Assembly: GCA_022560025.1 (NCBI GenBank)
Contig: JAFISE010000012.1
Span: 1-64,000 of the forward strand
DNA: 64,000 nucleotides
Source of the DNA: Stagonosporopsis chrysanthemi
Taxonomy: Eukaryota; Ascomycota; Dothideomycetes; Pleosporales; Didymellaceae
Direction: 5' to 3'
Shown in pieces: positions 13,605 through 24,592 of this stretch (position 1 is its first letter; each line of letters starts with the position of its first letter). Below the pieces are notes generated by a model. The model searched no databases. It was not told the DNA's origin and saw only the letters and a list, made by a program, of their open reading frames with translations. The position numbers were made by a program, and so were the translations under genes.

Positions 13605-14114
13605 GAGGGGAAACGGGAGAGGCGTGAGAGATGTGAGAGACGTGTCTAATACGGTGAATTTAGAATGTATGATACGGTAGGATAGCATTTGATACTGGAC
13701 AGACTGCTACGACTCAAGATGATCCGTCCAGGGCTGCTACGCTATAGACACGTTGAGTGTCTTGATGACAATGGACCGATATGATGACTACAATTTTTCC
13801 GTCCTCAGTCCCAACCTATACACATAGTATCCAAGTTAGAATCAAAGCGAAGGTCAAAACGGGTACAAGTCGACATCACAGTCGAGACATCACAGATGCA
13901 GGAAAACATATGTTAAAGTAATTATGTGGATTCTACTCGGGATATATCATCACATGCATTCCACCAAACTTTTCCAATCATTATCATAACTCGTCTGATG
14001 CAAATGAAACCTTGGAAAGACCTTTACGGCCATGAACTCCGAAGACCGCCCAAAAGAAGAAGTCTATGCTCAAAAGAAGAAAGACAAAGAAGAAGACTCA
14101 AGGGAGCGATCCGC
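13605..14114. other. Convergent 3' intergenic region
   Basis: The EMI1-like gene (+) and HSP70 (-) point at each other here. I see only expected 3' UTR sequence; it is A/T-richer than the coding flanks around 13790-13990. Confidence 0.5.
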
Positions 14115-15512
14115 TTAGTCGACCTCCTCAACGGTAGGGCCGTCATCGCCACCAGCGCCGGGGGGAGCGCCACCGGGAGCGCCACCAGGCATACCGCCGG
14201 GCATGCCACCCTCACCACCAGCTCCGTAGAACTTCATCATGATGGGGTTGGCAACAGCCTCGAGCTCCTTCTGCTGGGACTCGTACTCGTCCTTGGTGGC
14301 AGTCTGGTTGTCGTCCAACCAGGTAACGGTCTTGTCGATCTCAGCCTTGAGCTTCTCCTTGTCACCAGCATCAAGCTTCTCGTCAACCTTGGAGTCGGAA
14401 AGAGTGTTGCGGAGGGAGTAGGCGTAAGACTCGAGGGCGTTCTTAGCAGAGATACGGGTGGCCTCAGCCTCGTCCTCAGCCTTGTACTTCTCGGCCTCAG
14501 CAAGCATGCGCTCGATCTCCTCCTTGGAGAGACGGCCCTTGTCGTTGGTGATGACGATCTTGTTGGTCTTTCCGGTGCCCTTCTCGAGAGCAGAGACGTT
14601 CATGATACCGTTGGCATCGACATCGAAAGTGACCTCAATCTGAGGGACACCACGGGGCGCAGGCGGGATACCGGTGAGCTCGAACTTGCCGAGCAGGTTG
14701 TTGTCCTTTGTGCGAGCACGCTCACCCTCGTAGACCTGGATAAGCACACCAGGCTGGTTGTCACTGAAGGTCGAGAAGACCTCGGACTTCTTGGTGGGGA
14801 TAGTGGTGTTGCGCTTGATGAGAGCAGTCATGACACCACCAGCGGTCTCAATACCGAGAGAGAGCGGCGCAACGTCGAGCAGGAGGATCTCGTTGGTAGA
14901 CTTGGAGGATGTGTCACCAGACAGGATAGCAGCCTGGACGGCAGCACCGTAGGCAACAGCCTCATCGGGGTTGATGGACTTGTTGGGCTCCTTGCCGTTG
15001 AAGAAGTCGGAGACCATCTTCTGGACCTTGGGGATACGGGTGGAACCACCGACAAGAACGATCTCGTGAACAGAGGACTTGTCGATCTTGGCGTCGCGGA
15101 GGACACGCTCGACGGGCTCCATGGTGGAGCGGAAGAGGTCCTGGCAGAGCTCCTCGAAACGAGCACGGGTGATCGAGGTGTAGAAGTCGATACCCTCGAA
15201 CAGAGAGTCAATCTCGATGGAGGTCTGAGCAGAGGAAGAAAGGGTGCGCTTGGCCCGCTCGCAAGCTGTGCGGAGACGGCGAAGAGCGCGAGCGTTGGAG
15301 GTCAGATCTGAATGGAAAAGTCAGTATTTGCATTCGAAAGCAAGGGGAAAGGGGCTATGCATCGCAAGACAAAAGCCAACAGGGGGTAAAAGAAAAGGAA
15401 AAAGGGGTACTCGCCTTTCTTATGTTTTCTTTTGAATTCACTAGTGAAGTGGTTGACAAGACGGTTATCGAAGTCTTCACCGCCCAAGTGAGTATCACCA
15501 GCGGTGGACTTG

Positions 15513-15544
<32 letters not shown>

Positions 15545-15629
15545 GGAGACATCGAATGTACCACCACCCAAGTCAAAGATGAGGACGTTGCGCTCACCCT
15601 CAGTCTTCTTGTCAAGACCGTAGGCGATG

Positions 15630-15661
<32 letters not shown>

Positions 15662-16213
15662 GACGTTCAGGCCAGCGATGAGACCGGCATCCTTGGTAGC
15701 CTGACGCTGGGAGTCGTTGAAGTAGGCGGGGACTGTGACAACGGCGTTGTTGACGGTGCCACCGAGGTAGGACTCGGCAGTCTCCCTCATCTTGACGAGG
15801 ACCATAGAGGAGATTTCCTCAGGTGTGAATGTCTTCTCCTCGCCCTTGAACTCGACCTGGATGACAGGCTTGCCAGCCTTGTCAATGACCTTGAAGGGGA
15901 AGTGCTTCATGTCGGCCTGGACCTCAGCATCGTTGAACTTGCGACCGATGAGGCGCTTAGCGTCGAAGACTGTGTTGATTGGGTTCATCGCGACCTGGTT
16001 CTTTGCGGAGTCACCGATGAGACGCCTGCAGTATGTGTTAGTATTGAAGTAAATCAATGCAGGGCTCGGTGAAACTCACTCAGTGTCGGTGAAAGCGACA
16101 AAGGACGGTGTGGTCCTGTTACCCTGGTCGTTCGCGATAATCTCGATGCGGTCATCTCTAAAGATGCCAACACACGAGTATGTGGTGCCCAGATCAATAC
16201 CGATGGCAGACAT
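14115..16213 (-). CDS. SSA1: Cytosolic heat shock protein 70 (SSA class)
   Basis: ATP-driven Hsp70 chaperone of the cytosol/nucleus. Starts MSAIGIDLGTTYSCVG and ends GPTVEEVD, the cytosolic EEVD tail that binds TPR co-chaperones; a GGMPG-type repeat precedes it. Three exons: 16213-16080, 16025-15415 and 15307-14115, total 645 aa, the normal size. Intron 1 (16026-16079) is GTGAGT...CTGCAG. Intron 2 (15308-15414) begins GCGAGT and ends CAG, so it is a GC-AG intron: only that donor restores the family sequence KRKHKKDLTSNARALRR. Nucleotide-binding-domain signatures FDLGGGTFDVS and VLVGGSTRIPKVQ are intact. A heat-shock element lies about 200 bp upstream. The gene symbol is by orthology class; fungi often have several SSA paralogues. 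Confidence 0.96.
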
Positions 16214-16412
16214 GATGGCGGATGTGTGGAGGTTGGGGTATCAAAAAGAAAACGCTGTCGGTGCTCACAAGTCGGTGACTTGATTAAAGTGAGGCTTTAG
16301 TTTGGTGGGTAGTTTGGTGTTCTGGAGAGATGGGAATGTAGCGGCGGGGAGGGCTTTTAAGAGTGGTGGGCGAAACAGATTTTTGAGGGAGAGAAGGTCG
16401 TGGAAGACTACA

Positions 16413-16436
16413 GAACAAGAACACCACCGAACCTTC
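16413..16436. promoter_or_regulatory. Heat shock element upstream of HSP70
   Basis: Plus-strand sequence GAAcaaGAA at 16413-16421 is followed by GAAccTTC at 16429-16436. The second is a perfect nGAAnnTTCn dyad, the binding unit of Hsf1 (family knowledge). It lies 200-223 bp upstream of the minus-strand HSP70 ATG. A TTAAAAG sequence (minus strand, about 16355-16361) between it and the start is a possible TATA-like element. Confidence 0.6.
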
Positions 16437-18071
16437 TCGTTGGTCCGCAGCCGCTGTGACCCACTTGAACACTGCCTGATTGCTGCTGCCGGCTAGTGGT
16501 CCTGTTTCCATTCAAACTAACAGCGATTGCGGGCTGCTGTGACCCCATCGAGCCGTACTGAAGCTTCCTGTGCATTCTTTCTTCAACGTTCTCTCGGGGT
16601 TGCTATGACGAACTTACCCCACCAACACGTCCGTGCGCGGCCTGTCACGGCAAGCGAAAGGCCAGCCCCACGTCGCCACCTCACCAAATGTTTCGAGGAT
16701 CGTTCAATGCTGCGAGTTCAAGCATCTTCGAGAAGACAGTCGGCGACATCGCACATGGATTTTACGAATGCTTCACACCACGAGATAGCCAGCAAAGCCT
16801 GCATGGATATGGCGATTATCACAGCCTTGCGTAAGTGCACGACCCTTCCGCCTGATTACTGTTTGCAGCCAAACAAGCACCCTCGAAGGGCAGTCGACCG
16901 CCTCACCCGGGGTACAAATATGCCAAGAAAGGATCCCTAGGGCCCTGGAGACATCTCCATGTTTCTGTTTCTGATATGTAGGACATCGAAAGGATCAGAG
17001 TCTTCGTACACTGTAGTCTTCCGCTCATTGTTTAACTGAAAGCGACCACGTGCGCTGAACACAAGATCGATTGAGTCAAAGTCTAACACAACTCTCCCAA
17101 ATATTGGCATGCCATTGGGATCTTGCGGCCGTGCGTGAATCCAGATGCGAAGCACTCTGAAGATCTTGGTCAATGACAGAAAAATGAGCGTCGCAGTGTT
17201 GTCGAACATACGAAGGAGTTCGTTCCTTCGACCGGGTACCTCTAAGGACAAGTAAGCCTTGTGTTAGCTACAAATTCTTATCGCCCAATACCTGCAACGA
17301 ATTGAACGATTCTATGTTCTCAGGAACACAAGATATGCTACTCTGTGCCCATTAATCTATCAGTGTCAAGCTTTAGCTGTATTAGCATTGCCACGTGCTC
17401 TTGGATTTCAGCCTTGGGACTGGCGGTATTCGACTCAGTCATATGTCACTGGGCCTTCAAGGCGTGTCATACGTTACGATAGAAGGCCGAGGGGGGCTTC
17501 AGTAGGCGTTTCGCACAGCAGAACCAAGAGTCGACTGCTGCAATCTTTGGTCGACCCTTCGTTCTGTCAGAGAGAGGTTGAATGGAGGCTACCATGCGAC
17601 GTCATAGCATGGCAGTAGGTGTCGGAGAGAATTGATGCACTTTGTGAACATGTTTGAAACATTGCGAGGCGCGTGCCAAGAAGCGCGCTGTTCATGGCCA
17701 AGTTGCTTGCACCAAATTCGGCCGTGCGCAAGCTGTGGGAAGCTGTTTCACCATCAGTCGCGCGAATACACGTTCGGCGCGCGGACAGCTGCAGGAAGGA
17801 TGCTGTTCGTGGACCGTCATAAAATATTCTTACCTACATTCTATGTCAATAGTCTCACCAACTTTGTCGTTTCCGCAGTTGCCGAAGCTTGACACGTGCA
17901 TGACGTCACATCAATCAGCTCGATCTGCGGGGATGGGAGCTCGAGAGCTTGGTTGACAAGCTTGCCAGCCGCAGTGCGGAAGCAGCACCATACCTCCTCT
18001 TTTTCTTCTTCAGCGTTCAGTCCTTAATCGTTGTCCCTTCTGTACCTCTTCAGATACCCAGTTCCATCACA
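16437..18071. other. Gene-poor intergenic region
   Basis: 1.6 kb between the HSP70 promoter and the DUF3429 gene. Apart from a weak minus-strand frame (16937-17251) I see no supported gene. The final 150 bp hold a T/C-rich stretch typical of the promoter and 5' UTR of the gene at 18072. Confidence 0.45.
16937..17251 (-). CDS. Possible hypothetical protein or gene fragment
   Basis: Open frame of 104 codons with fairly coding-like composition in its C-terminal half (for example IFGRVVLDFDSIDLVF and a charged tail). A possible acceptor, TTGTCCTTAG, sits just upstream of the reading frame on the minus strand, so it could be the last exon of a decayed or small gene, but I find no convincing upstream exon. 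I recognise no domain. It could equally be a chance frame. Confidence 0.2.
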   Translation of the reverse strand: MSLEVPGRRNELLRMFDNTATLIFLSLTKIFRVLRIWIHARPQDPNGMPIFGRVVLDFDSIDLVFSARGRFQLNNERKTTVYEDSDPFDVLHIRNRNMEMSPGP

Positions 18072-19256
18072 ATGCTGCGCAACGGAGCCACAAGATTTGC
18101 ACGGTCAATAACTGCGCCGGCTGCGCGTCCATTCGCACCAACTCCGCGAGCAGCTCCGGCACGTCAATGGGCAACGCAATTCGGGTCGCTGGCCTCAAAG
18201 AGGCCGCAGACATCGCAGTTGGCACGCATAACCCCAATCAAGACTACAGCCTCCCGCCGGAATGTTACAAATGACCAGAAGAAAGCTGAGGAGCGTTACG
18301 CACACGAGAAGCTTGAACCTACACCAGAGACCGTATCTACGACCAGCTCGATTCATCCCATCTTATCCGAGCAGGGTGTTGAGACCCCCCAGCCTGATGT
18401 TGATATGATGAAGGGCGTGAAGAGCGACATTGTGAGCTACATAAGTACGAATTGTATGAGCGGTACTGAATCTTTCTAGGAAACAATTCGCGAGACCTTC
18501 AGCCTGAAGGAGGTTCCCAGAGAGGCATACTACATGGGTCTTGCAGGCACGATTCCATACCTCGCAACTTCTCTCTCTACCGTCCTCTGCGCATACGAGA
18601 TCAACCACTCCGTTGCCGGGCAAGGCTTGATCCTATCAGAGCACACAGCGACGCAATTGCTCCATCTCCTTGAGCCTATCCAGATCGGCTATGGAGCGAG
18701 TGTATGTCTGCCATGTGTTTCGAGAATACAACCCATGCTGACTGAATACAGATAATCTCGTTCCTGGGCGCCATCCACTGGGGCCTGGAATGGGCCAAGT
18801 ATGGAGGAGTGCAAGGTTACCCTCGCTACGCAATTGGTGTCATTGCTCCCATAGCTGGTTGGAGCGCGACTGTCATGCCTGTTGAGTATGCGTTGATTAC
18901 CCAGTTCGTCAGCTTTGTCGGTCTCTACTTTGTCGACACGCGTGCTGCGCTCAAGGGCTGGACGCCTCCGTGGTGTAAGTTCAAACGCTGAAAGTCTTCA
19001 GATCATGAGTGCTAATTCGGCCACTTCGCCAGACCGCGAATATCGATTCATCCTCACCTTCATCGTCGGCGCCAGTATCGTAATCAGTCTGATCGGTCGC
19101 GGAGAGGTTAGTACGAAGGTAGGGAGAGTGCCGGGTGCAGTTGACCGTGTGAAGGCGCTCCGTGACGGAGCGCAGGATAAGCTTGCTGAGGAGGAAGAGG
19201 CCAGAATTGCTGCCAAGAAGGATGCAGCGGCCAGCGACGACAGGGGTGAGCATTGA
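18072..19256 (+). CDS. DUF3429 mitochondrial inner membrane protein (TMEM69-like)
   Basis: Predicted mitochondrial inner membrane protein of the DUF3429 family (human TMEM69; often named mitochondrial inner membrane protein 1 in fungi); activity unknown. Four exons: 18072-18431, 18480-18701, 18752-18974, 19033-19256, total 342 aa; introns of 48, 50 and 58 nt have GTGAGC/GTATGT/GTAAGT donors and CTAG/ACAG/CCAG acceptors, and all phases agree. The N-terminus (MLRNGATRFARSITAPAARP) is Arg/Ala/Ser-rich without acids, a typical presequence. The DUF3429 core begins at VPREAYYMGLAGTIPYLATS, followed by several hydrophobic segments (GAIHWGLEWA, IGVIAPIAGW, YALITQFVSFVGLYFVD, and ILTFIVGASIVISLIG). 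The C-terminal tail is charged coil (KLAEEEEARIAAKKDA). The start was chosen at 18072 because the upstream in-frame ATG at 17949 adds UTR-like sequence. Confidence 0.88.
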
Positions 19257-20089
19257 GCTTTAGGGATCGGCGAGATCCATTGTATGTGGGGGTCAGGGTC
19301 ACATGTGACGAGTTTTTGAACTCTCGGTCGGGCTAAGCCGGGCCTGTATGGGCGCAATTGGTTAATTCTTGAATAATGTACTCTGAGCTTTGACAACAAC
19401 TGCACTTCTCCTTTTGGCTGCCGTGTGTTACCGATGTCCGGAACATGGGGTTTTGAGCCTCATCGACTGCTAATGCCATTAACTTTGGTTGTGGAGCGCG
19501 GATGTTGATCGACCCACTGTATTGATATCACAATGACTGGAACGCGCGGATGGGCTACCTAGCTGCGCGTTTAGGCCCCGTTTTACAGGCGAAATAATCG
19601 ACGATGAATGCTTGGAAGAGACGAGAAGTCACGAAGGACGGCTTACCCTGTTTAGTTTGCTTTGAGGCTGAGATTTCGAGCACCCACCTGACGTTCCGCT
19701 CCCACGAATTGTTTCCCCTCATAGCTCGAGTCCCCCCGCTTTCCCCTTCACCAACCCCTCATCGTCATAAGCCCACGCGCATTATCGTTGTCGCGTGCCG
19801 ATTTGTCTCCGAATACTTTGCGCGCCGTACGATGATCCCTTTGCCTCCCTCTTTCATAGCCTTGTATTCTTCCTCGTCCAGCCCTTGAACAATCCTCCAC
19901 CATAGTTCGGTGTTCTTTCGCGCGAACGGCGTCCCTCATCGCGCATTTACGGCACAACCACCTCGGAATTAAACAACCAATTGCACGCGACGCGCATGCC
20001 GGAAAATCTCCAGTGCACACGGAGAAATTAGGTATCTTCCTCTGTGATACAAAGCAGCTATCCACAAACACCCACAACACATATCAACC
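19257..20089. other. Intergenic, glycerol kinase promoter region
   Basis: 833 bp between two plus-strand genes. No gene seen. The last 300 bp are C/T-rich and end in ACAACACATATCAACC just before the glycerol kinase ATG, typical of a fungal promoter and leader. Confidence 0.5.
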
Positions 20090-21907
20090 ATGGCGATCCA
20101 AGAGATCTCTGCAAAGAGCGCTGAGCCGCAGCCGAAGCCTAAGGAGTCAGTAACAGATGATTCACAAGATCAGATCCTCGATGAGGAAAAGCTCGAAAAG
20201 GTGTTCATCGGTTCAATCGATCAAGGTACCACAAGTACTCGATTTATCATTTTTGATGGCATGGGCGAGGTGAGTTTCCAGCTTCATGCGCGCAGGATTG
20301 CTGGGACTGACTTCCGGGTAGCCGGTTGCGCAACACCAGATTGAGTTCACTCAACATTACCCACAGTCTGGCTGGCACGAGCATGACCCGTACGAGCTGG
20401 TCAGCACTGTTGAGATATGTATAGAAAAGGCTACCGCAGTCTTCGAAGACATGCACTACAACATTGAAGACATCAAGGCTGTAGGAATCACCAACCAGCG
20501 TGAAACCACTGTAGTATGGGACACCAACACTGGTGAACCGCTTTACAACGCGATCGCATGGCCCGACACAAGAACCAAGGGGTTAGTGCGAGAGCTCAAG
20601 AATAAGGAAGGGGCAGACGAGTTGCTCCAGTTGACCGGACTGCCACTGTCTACGTATCCTTCCTCGGTGAAGCTTGTCTGGCTCATCGAACACGTCGATG
20701 AGGTCCGCAAAGCTTATGACGAAGGTCGGTTATCGTTCGGTACCGTCGACACCTGGATCCTTTACAACTTGAACGGCGGAAAGGAACGCGACATTCACGT
20801 CACCGACTGCACGAACGCCTCGCGAACCATGTTCATGAACCTGCACACCGTACAATACGACGACAAGCTTCTGAACTTCTTTGGTCTCGACCGCAAGAAG
20901 TTGAACTTGCCCAAGATTGTCCCATCGTCGTCTCCCGATGCCTTTGGCTCGCTCGCAAGAGGTATCCTCCAAGGCGTACCGATCGCAGGCTGTCTTGGTG
21001 ACCAGTCATCCGCGTTGGTCGGTCAGCAAGGATTCACCCCTGGATCTGCAAAGAACACATACGGAACCGGTTGTTTCTTGCTATACAACGTTGGCGAGAA
21101 GCCCGTCATCTCGAGTCACGGTTTGCTCGCAACAATTGCATACGACTTTGGTGGTAAGCGCAAGCCCGTGTACGCTCTCGAGGGAAGTATAGCTGTCGCT
21201 GGATCTGGTGTCAAGTTCCTGATGAACAACATGGGTTTCATTACACACTCGCATAAGATTAGTGACCTGGCAGCGAGCGTTGAGGACAATGGAGGGTGTG
21301 TCTTTGTCACAGCCTTCTCGGGCCTCTTCGCGCCCTACTGGATCGACGACGCGAAGGGCACAATCTTTGGCATCACACAATTCACAGAACAGGGTCACAT
21401 CGCACGAGCAACGCTCGAGGCGACCTGCTTCCAGACCAAGGCCATTCTCGATGCCATGGAGCTGGACTCCGGGCACAAACTTAACATGCTGGCCGTAGAC
21501 GGTGGCATGAGCAACAGCAACCTCTGCATGCAGGTCAGTGCACTATGACATCACACCGAGGCCTGAGTGGGCCGCTAATCTCGTCCACAGACACAAGCGA
21601 ACATCATTGGCATCCCAGTCGACCGCCCCGCTATGCGCGAAACCACAGCGCTTGGTGCCGCTATCGCCGCCGGTTTTGCCGTTGACGTGTGGAAAGAATT
21701 TGACGAGCTGAAGGAGATCAACCAGAAGGATCGCATGGTCTTCGAGCCCAACGTCAGCCAGGAGGATGGCGCGAAGATGTTCAGGAAATGGTGAGTACAA
21801 CCTGTTCCGTATGACAGGACAAAAGCTAACAAAATCTCAGGAATCGTGCCGTACAAATGTGCAAGGGTTGGCTAGACGCGGACGAGGCCAACGGCGAGTT
21901 CTCGTAA
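20090..21907 (+). CDS. GUT1: Glycerol kinase
   Basis: FGGY-family kinase that phosphorylates glycerol to glycerol-3-phosphate, the first step of glycerol use. Four exons: 20090-20269, 20322-21533, 21591-21790, 21841-21907, total 552 aa; introns 20270-20321, 21534-21590 and 21791-21840 are GTGAGT/GTCAGT/GTGAGT with AG ends. Recognisable blocks: GSIDQGTTSTRFIIFD (phosphate-1 loop), a QHYPQSGWHEHDP block, ITNQRETTVVWD, the glycerol-contact stretch AIAWPDTRTKG, GCLGDQSSALVGQ, KNTYGTGCFLLYN and the adenosine motif VDGGMSNSNLCMQTQANIIG (split by intron 2). About 30 extra residues precede the kinase fold. Length fits fungal Gut1 (about 540-700). The frame is intact. Confidence 0.95.
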
Positions 21908-22000
21908 TTTGTACATAGTTGAGCGCACTCATATATCCTAACGCATATCCTTATATCACGACATGATTATACAAATCACAACATCCGATTTCGCAACGCT

Positions 22001-22594
22001 TTGCTCTCACTGCGGCAAGCGCATTCTAGTCAGCTTACTAGGCGATTTTCCACCTCGCAACGACAGCCACTCCAGCTTTCCTCAGCATCGCCTTCCAAGG
22101 CACGTGAAGACCCACTCTTCCCAATTGACCAGATGAGATCGAAAGCAACAGAAGCTAAACGAGAGGACTATCACCGGCGAGCAGCGAGTTATGGAACAAG
22201 AAATTGCGTTGTCTCTCCAGCCCACACAAGCTCATACAACGAGAATGACAAGGTAAACGAGGAATTGAGGTTGCGAAAGCGTTCGGACTTTCTCTTCAAA
22301 CGCCCAGCTTCTCGCCTTCCCAACAACAAGCTCCACACCATTCCAGGTGCCAAGATTACATCTTAACAAGAGAGAGGTCCAAGTGCCTTTGGGAACTCAA
22401 CCCCCATACCATTTCAGGCGCACGAATTCTTGCAAAACCTATATAGCCATCGCAGTGTATTCAGTGCACAGAGCTTCACACCATGTTACCCCCGTTCAGA
22501 CGAGGACGAAGAGGGCAGTGTACGCTTCCAAAACACGCTAACCGTCACTCCAGAACCAATTTCCGCAAGTGATCAAGTATTCCTGGATCGATAA
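22001..22594 (+). CDS. Possible small mitochondrial-type protein with one in-frame stop
   Basis: A frame starts at 22001 with a presequence-like N-terminus (MLSLRQAHSSQLTRRFSTSQ), ends at TAA 22364-22366 after 121 codons, and then the same frame stays open for another 75 codons to TAA at 22592-22594 with coding-like sequence (for example RSDEDEEGSVRFQN). Either the 121-aa product is real, or the gene is split by a nonsense codon (TAA could come from CAA), or the frame is chance. I see no intron that removes the stop. It lies only 93 bp after the glycerol kinase stop codon on the same strand, which leaves little room for a promoter. No family recognised. Confidence 0.3.
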
Positions 22595-23089
22595 TGCGAG
22601 ATTTCTATGCCTAGTGCGATACGCAACTACTGCAAACCACTAACGGGATTGATGAAGACGTAAATAATACGATCGTCAGTTTTGAGCATGAACAGCCAGG
22701 GCAACACTAAAATTATAGCCACATCGATCACGGTACTGGTGCCGATATAGCTTATGCTAGCTCAGCTCATACCTCATGCCCGAATGTTGCAGCATGCCAC
22801 CCGTTTTCCCGACTCCTTTCTCGGTGTATAACATGGCAAGTAAAGCACGTCGACATCGACCAACGCCTGGACAAGAAGATGAAGCGACAGGTCAAGCCTG
22901 AGCCGCTGGACGCGGAAGCCTACCACCTGTATATGAGCTATGCCGCATTATCGAAGCCATGGAACTTAGAGTGCATGTGAGAAATTGGTTTATGATGATG
23001 GTTACGTTGCCATTATGTCGACTGAATTGTTCAGATTGGAAATCTATGTGCCGGAATTGTTCATTATTAAAGCAACTGAGAACACCCTT
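22595..23089. other. Intergenic, convergent 3' region
   Basis: No gene supported. It contains the 3' flank of the minus-strand dehydrogenase and is A/T-richer around 22980-23070. Confidence 0.45.
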
Positions 23090-24244
23090 TCACGCCTTCC
23101 CCTTGCCGAACAACTGTTCAAGTTCTGAGCACACGGCATCTGTGACCTCCTTAGTGCTGGAACTCCCACCTAAATCTTTTGTGACGACACCTCGCTCTGT
23201 GACGTTCTCAACTGCTTTCATCATCTTGTTGGCAGCCTCTTCCTCGCCCAGCCATGTGAGCATCTCTGCTGCGGTCCAGAAAGTAGCAACTGGGTTAGCA
23301 ACGCCCTTTCCAGTGATGTCAAATGCCGAGCCGTGGATGGGCTCGAACATGGAAGGGTTCTTGCGGGTGGGATCCAGGTTACTGGTGGGTGCAATGCCGA
23401 TGGAACCAGCCAGAGCAGCGGCAAGATCGGAAAGGATGTCGGCGTGCTGATCTTGTCAGTGATTTGCTTCGATCACATGCTTATTCTTTGGACCTACAAG
23501 GTTGGTTGCGACAATGGTATCGAGAGACTTAGGATCCAAAACCATTCGGCAAGTCATAGCATCGACCAACATCTTGTCCCACTTAACGTCTGGGAAGTCT
23601 TTGGACACCTCGAGTGCAATCTCATCCCACATAACCATGCCGTTTCTCTGCGCATTCGACTTGGTGACGACGGTCAAGAACTTTCTCTCCCTCTTCTGTG
23701 CCAGCTCGAAGGCGAATCGGATCAAGCGCTCGACAGCGTGTCTTGTAAAGATGGATACTTCTGTGGCTGTCTCCCATGGCTGGCCCCTGTGAGAGCGACC
23801 TCCCTGGCCCGCATACTCGCCCTCTGAGTTCTCACGTACGATGACCCAGTCCAAGTCGCCATGCGAGGCGTTCCTGAGGGGCGATTGTGTGCCACGGAAT
23901 ATCCTGGTCGGGCGAACATTCGCGTATTGCTGGAAAGGTTGGCAAATCGCTAATCGGAGACCCCAGAGAGAGATATGATCTGGGACATCGGGAGCGCCGA
24001 CGGCGCCAAAGAGGATAGCGTCATGCTTTTTCAACTCCTCCAGACCGCCATCTGGGATGTACTTGCCAGTCTTCTTGTAGGTCTCAGAGCTCCAGTCATA
24101 GTCCTTGAACTCTAGTTCAAATGAGCCGTCGAGCGCAGTGAGCTTATTCAAGACCTGGACTGCGGCATTGACGACTTCAGGGCCGATGCCATCGGCGCCC
24201 ATAGTCGCAATGGAATGCTTGCGTTGAATGGCGATTGGTGACAT
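23090..24244 (-). CDS. Tartrate / D-malate dehydrogenase-type enzyme (isocitrate/isopropylmalate dehydrogenase family)
   Basis: NAD- and divalent-metal-dependent beta-hydroxyacid oxidative decarboxylase of the ICDH/IPMDH superfamily; the sequence type fits the tartrate dehydrogenase (TtuC/DmlA-like) branch, acting on tartrate, D-malate or related acids. Two exons: 24244-23498 and 23446-23090, intron 23447-23497 (GTAGGT...TCAG, 51 nt), total 367 aa, normal size. Seen: GADGIGPEVVNAA start; substrate and Arg block with ANVRPTRIFRG and VIVRENSEGEYAGQGG; the conserved Lys in VVTKSNAQRNGM; metal Asp in VDAMTCRMVLDP and, across the splice, THE ATNL/HADILSDLAAALAGSIG block; then EPIHGSAFDITGKGVANPVA for NAD binding. 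It is divergently arranged with the Zn2Cys6 factor (348 bp), which suggests, but does not prove, pathway-specific control. Exact substrate is inferred. Confidence 0.88.
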
Positions 24245-24592
24245 TGTGCAGTTGTATTCTCGGTTGGCGATGCGGTAGTAAGAGAAGGTGCTGCGTGCGA
24301 ATGATGATCTAATTCAGCGACTATTTCAAGCTTATGTATTAATGTTATGCGTTTTCGTAGTTTGCCTTCAACGTTGGTCGGCTACTGTTCGTTGCGGGGA
24401 CAGCGGAGAAAGAAAGGCCGACGCAGACGCGCGAAGCCTGCCGCACATTCTTAGTCCGGTCGCGTCGCTCAAGATCGTGCCGACACAGCCTCCACAGTTT
24501 TCCCCGAATCGTGGATCTGTGGAGAACAGCATCGAGCCGATAGAAATTATCGGAGACGGCGAAGCAAAGAACGCTCAAGAGTAGACTCGAAG
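24245..24592. promoter_or_regulatory. Divergent promoter between dehydrogenase and Zn2Cys6 factor
   Basis: 348 bp shared between the two putative starts. No CGG inverted pair was recognised with confidence. A conserved head-to-head metabolic gene and Zn2Cys6 regulator would be a common fungal arrangement. Confidence 0.45.

Noticed and set aside
13926..15311. 461-codon plus-strand open frame
   Set aside because: It lies antisense to HSP70 exon 3. Long antisense frames are a known by-product of biased codon use in Hsp70 genes; its Leu/Val/Gly-rich product has no domain.
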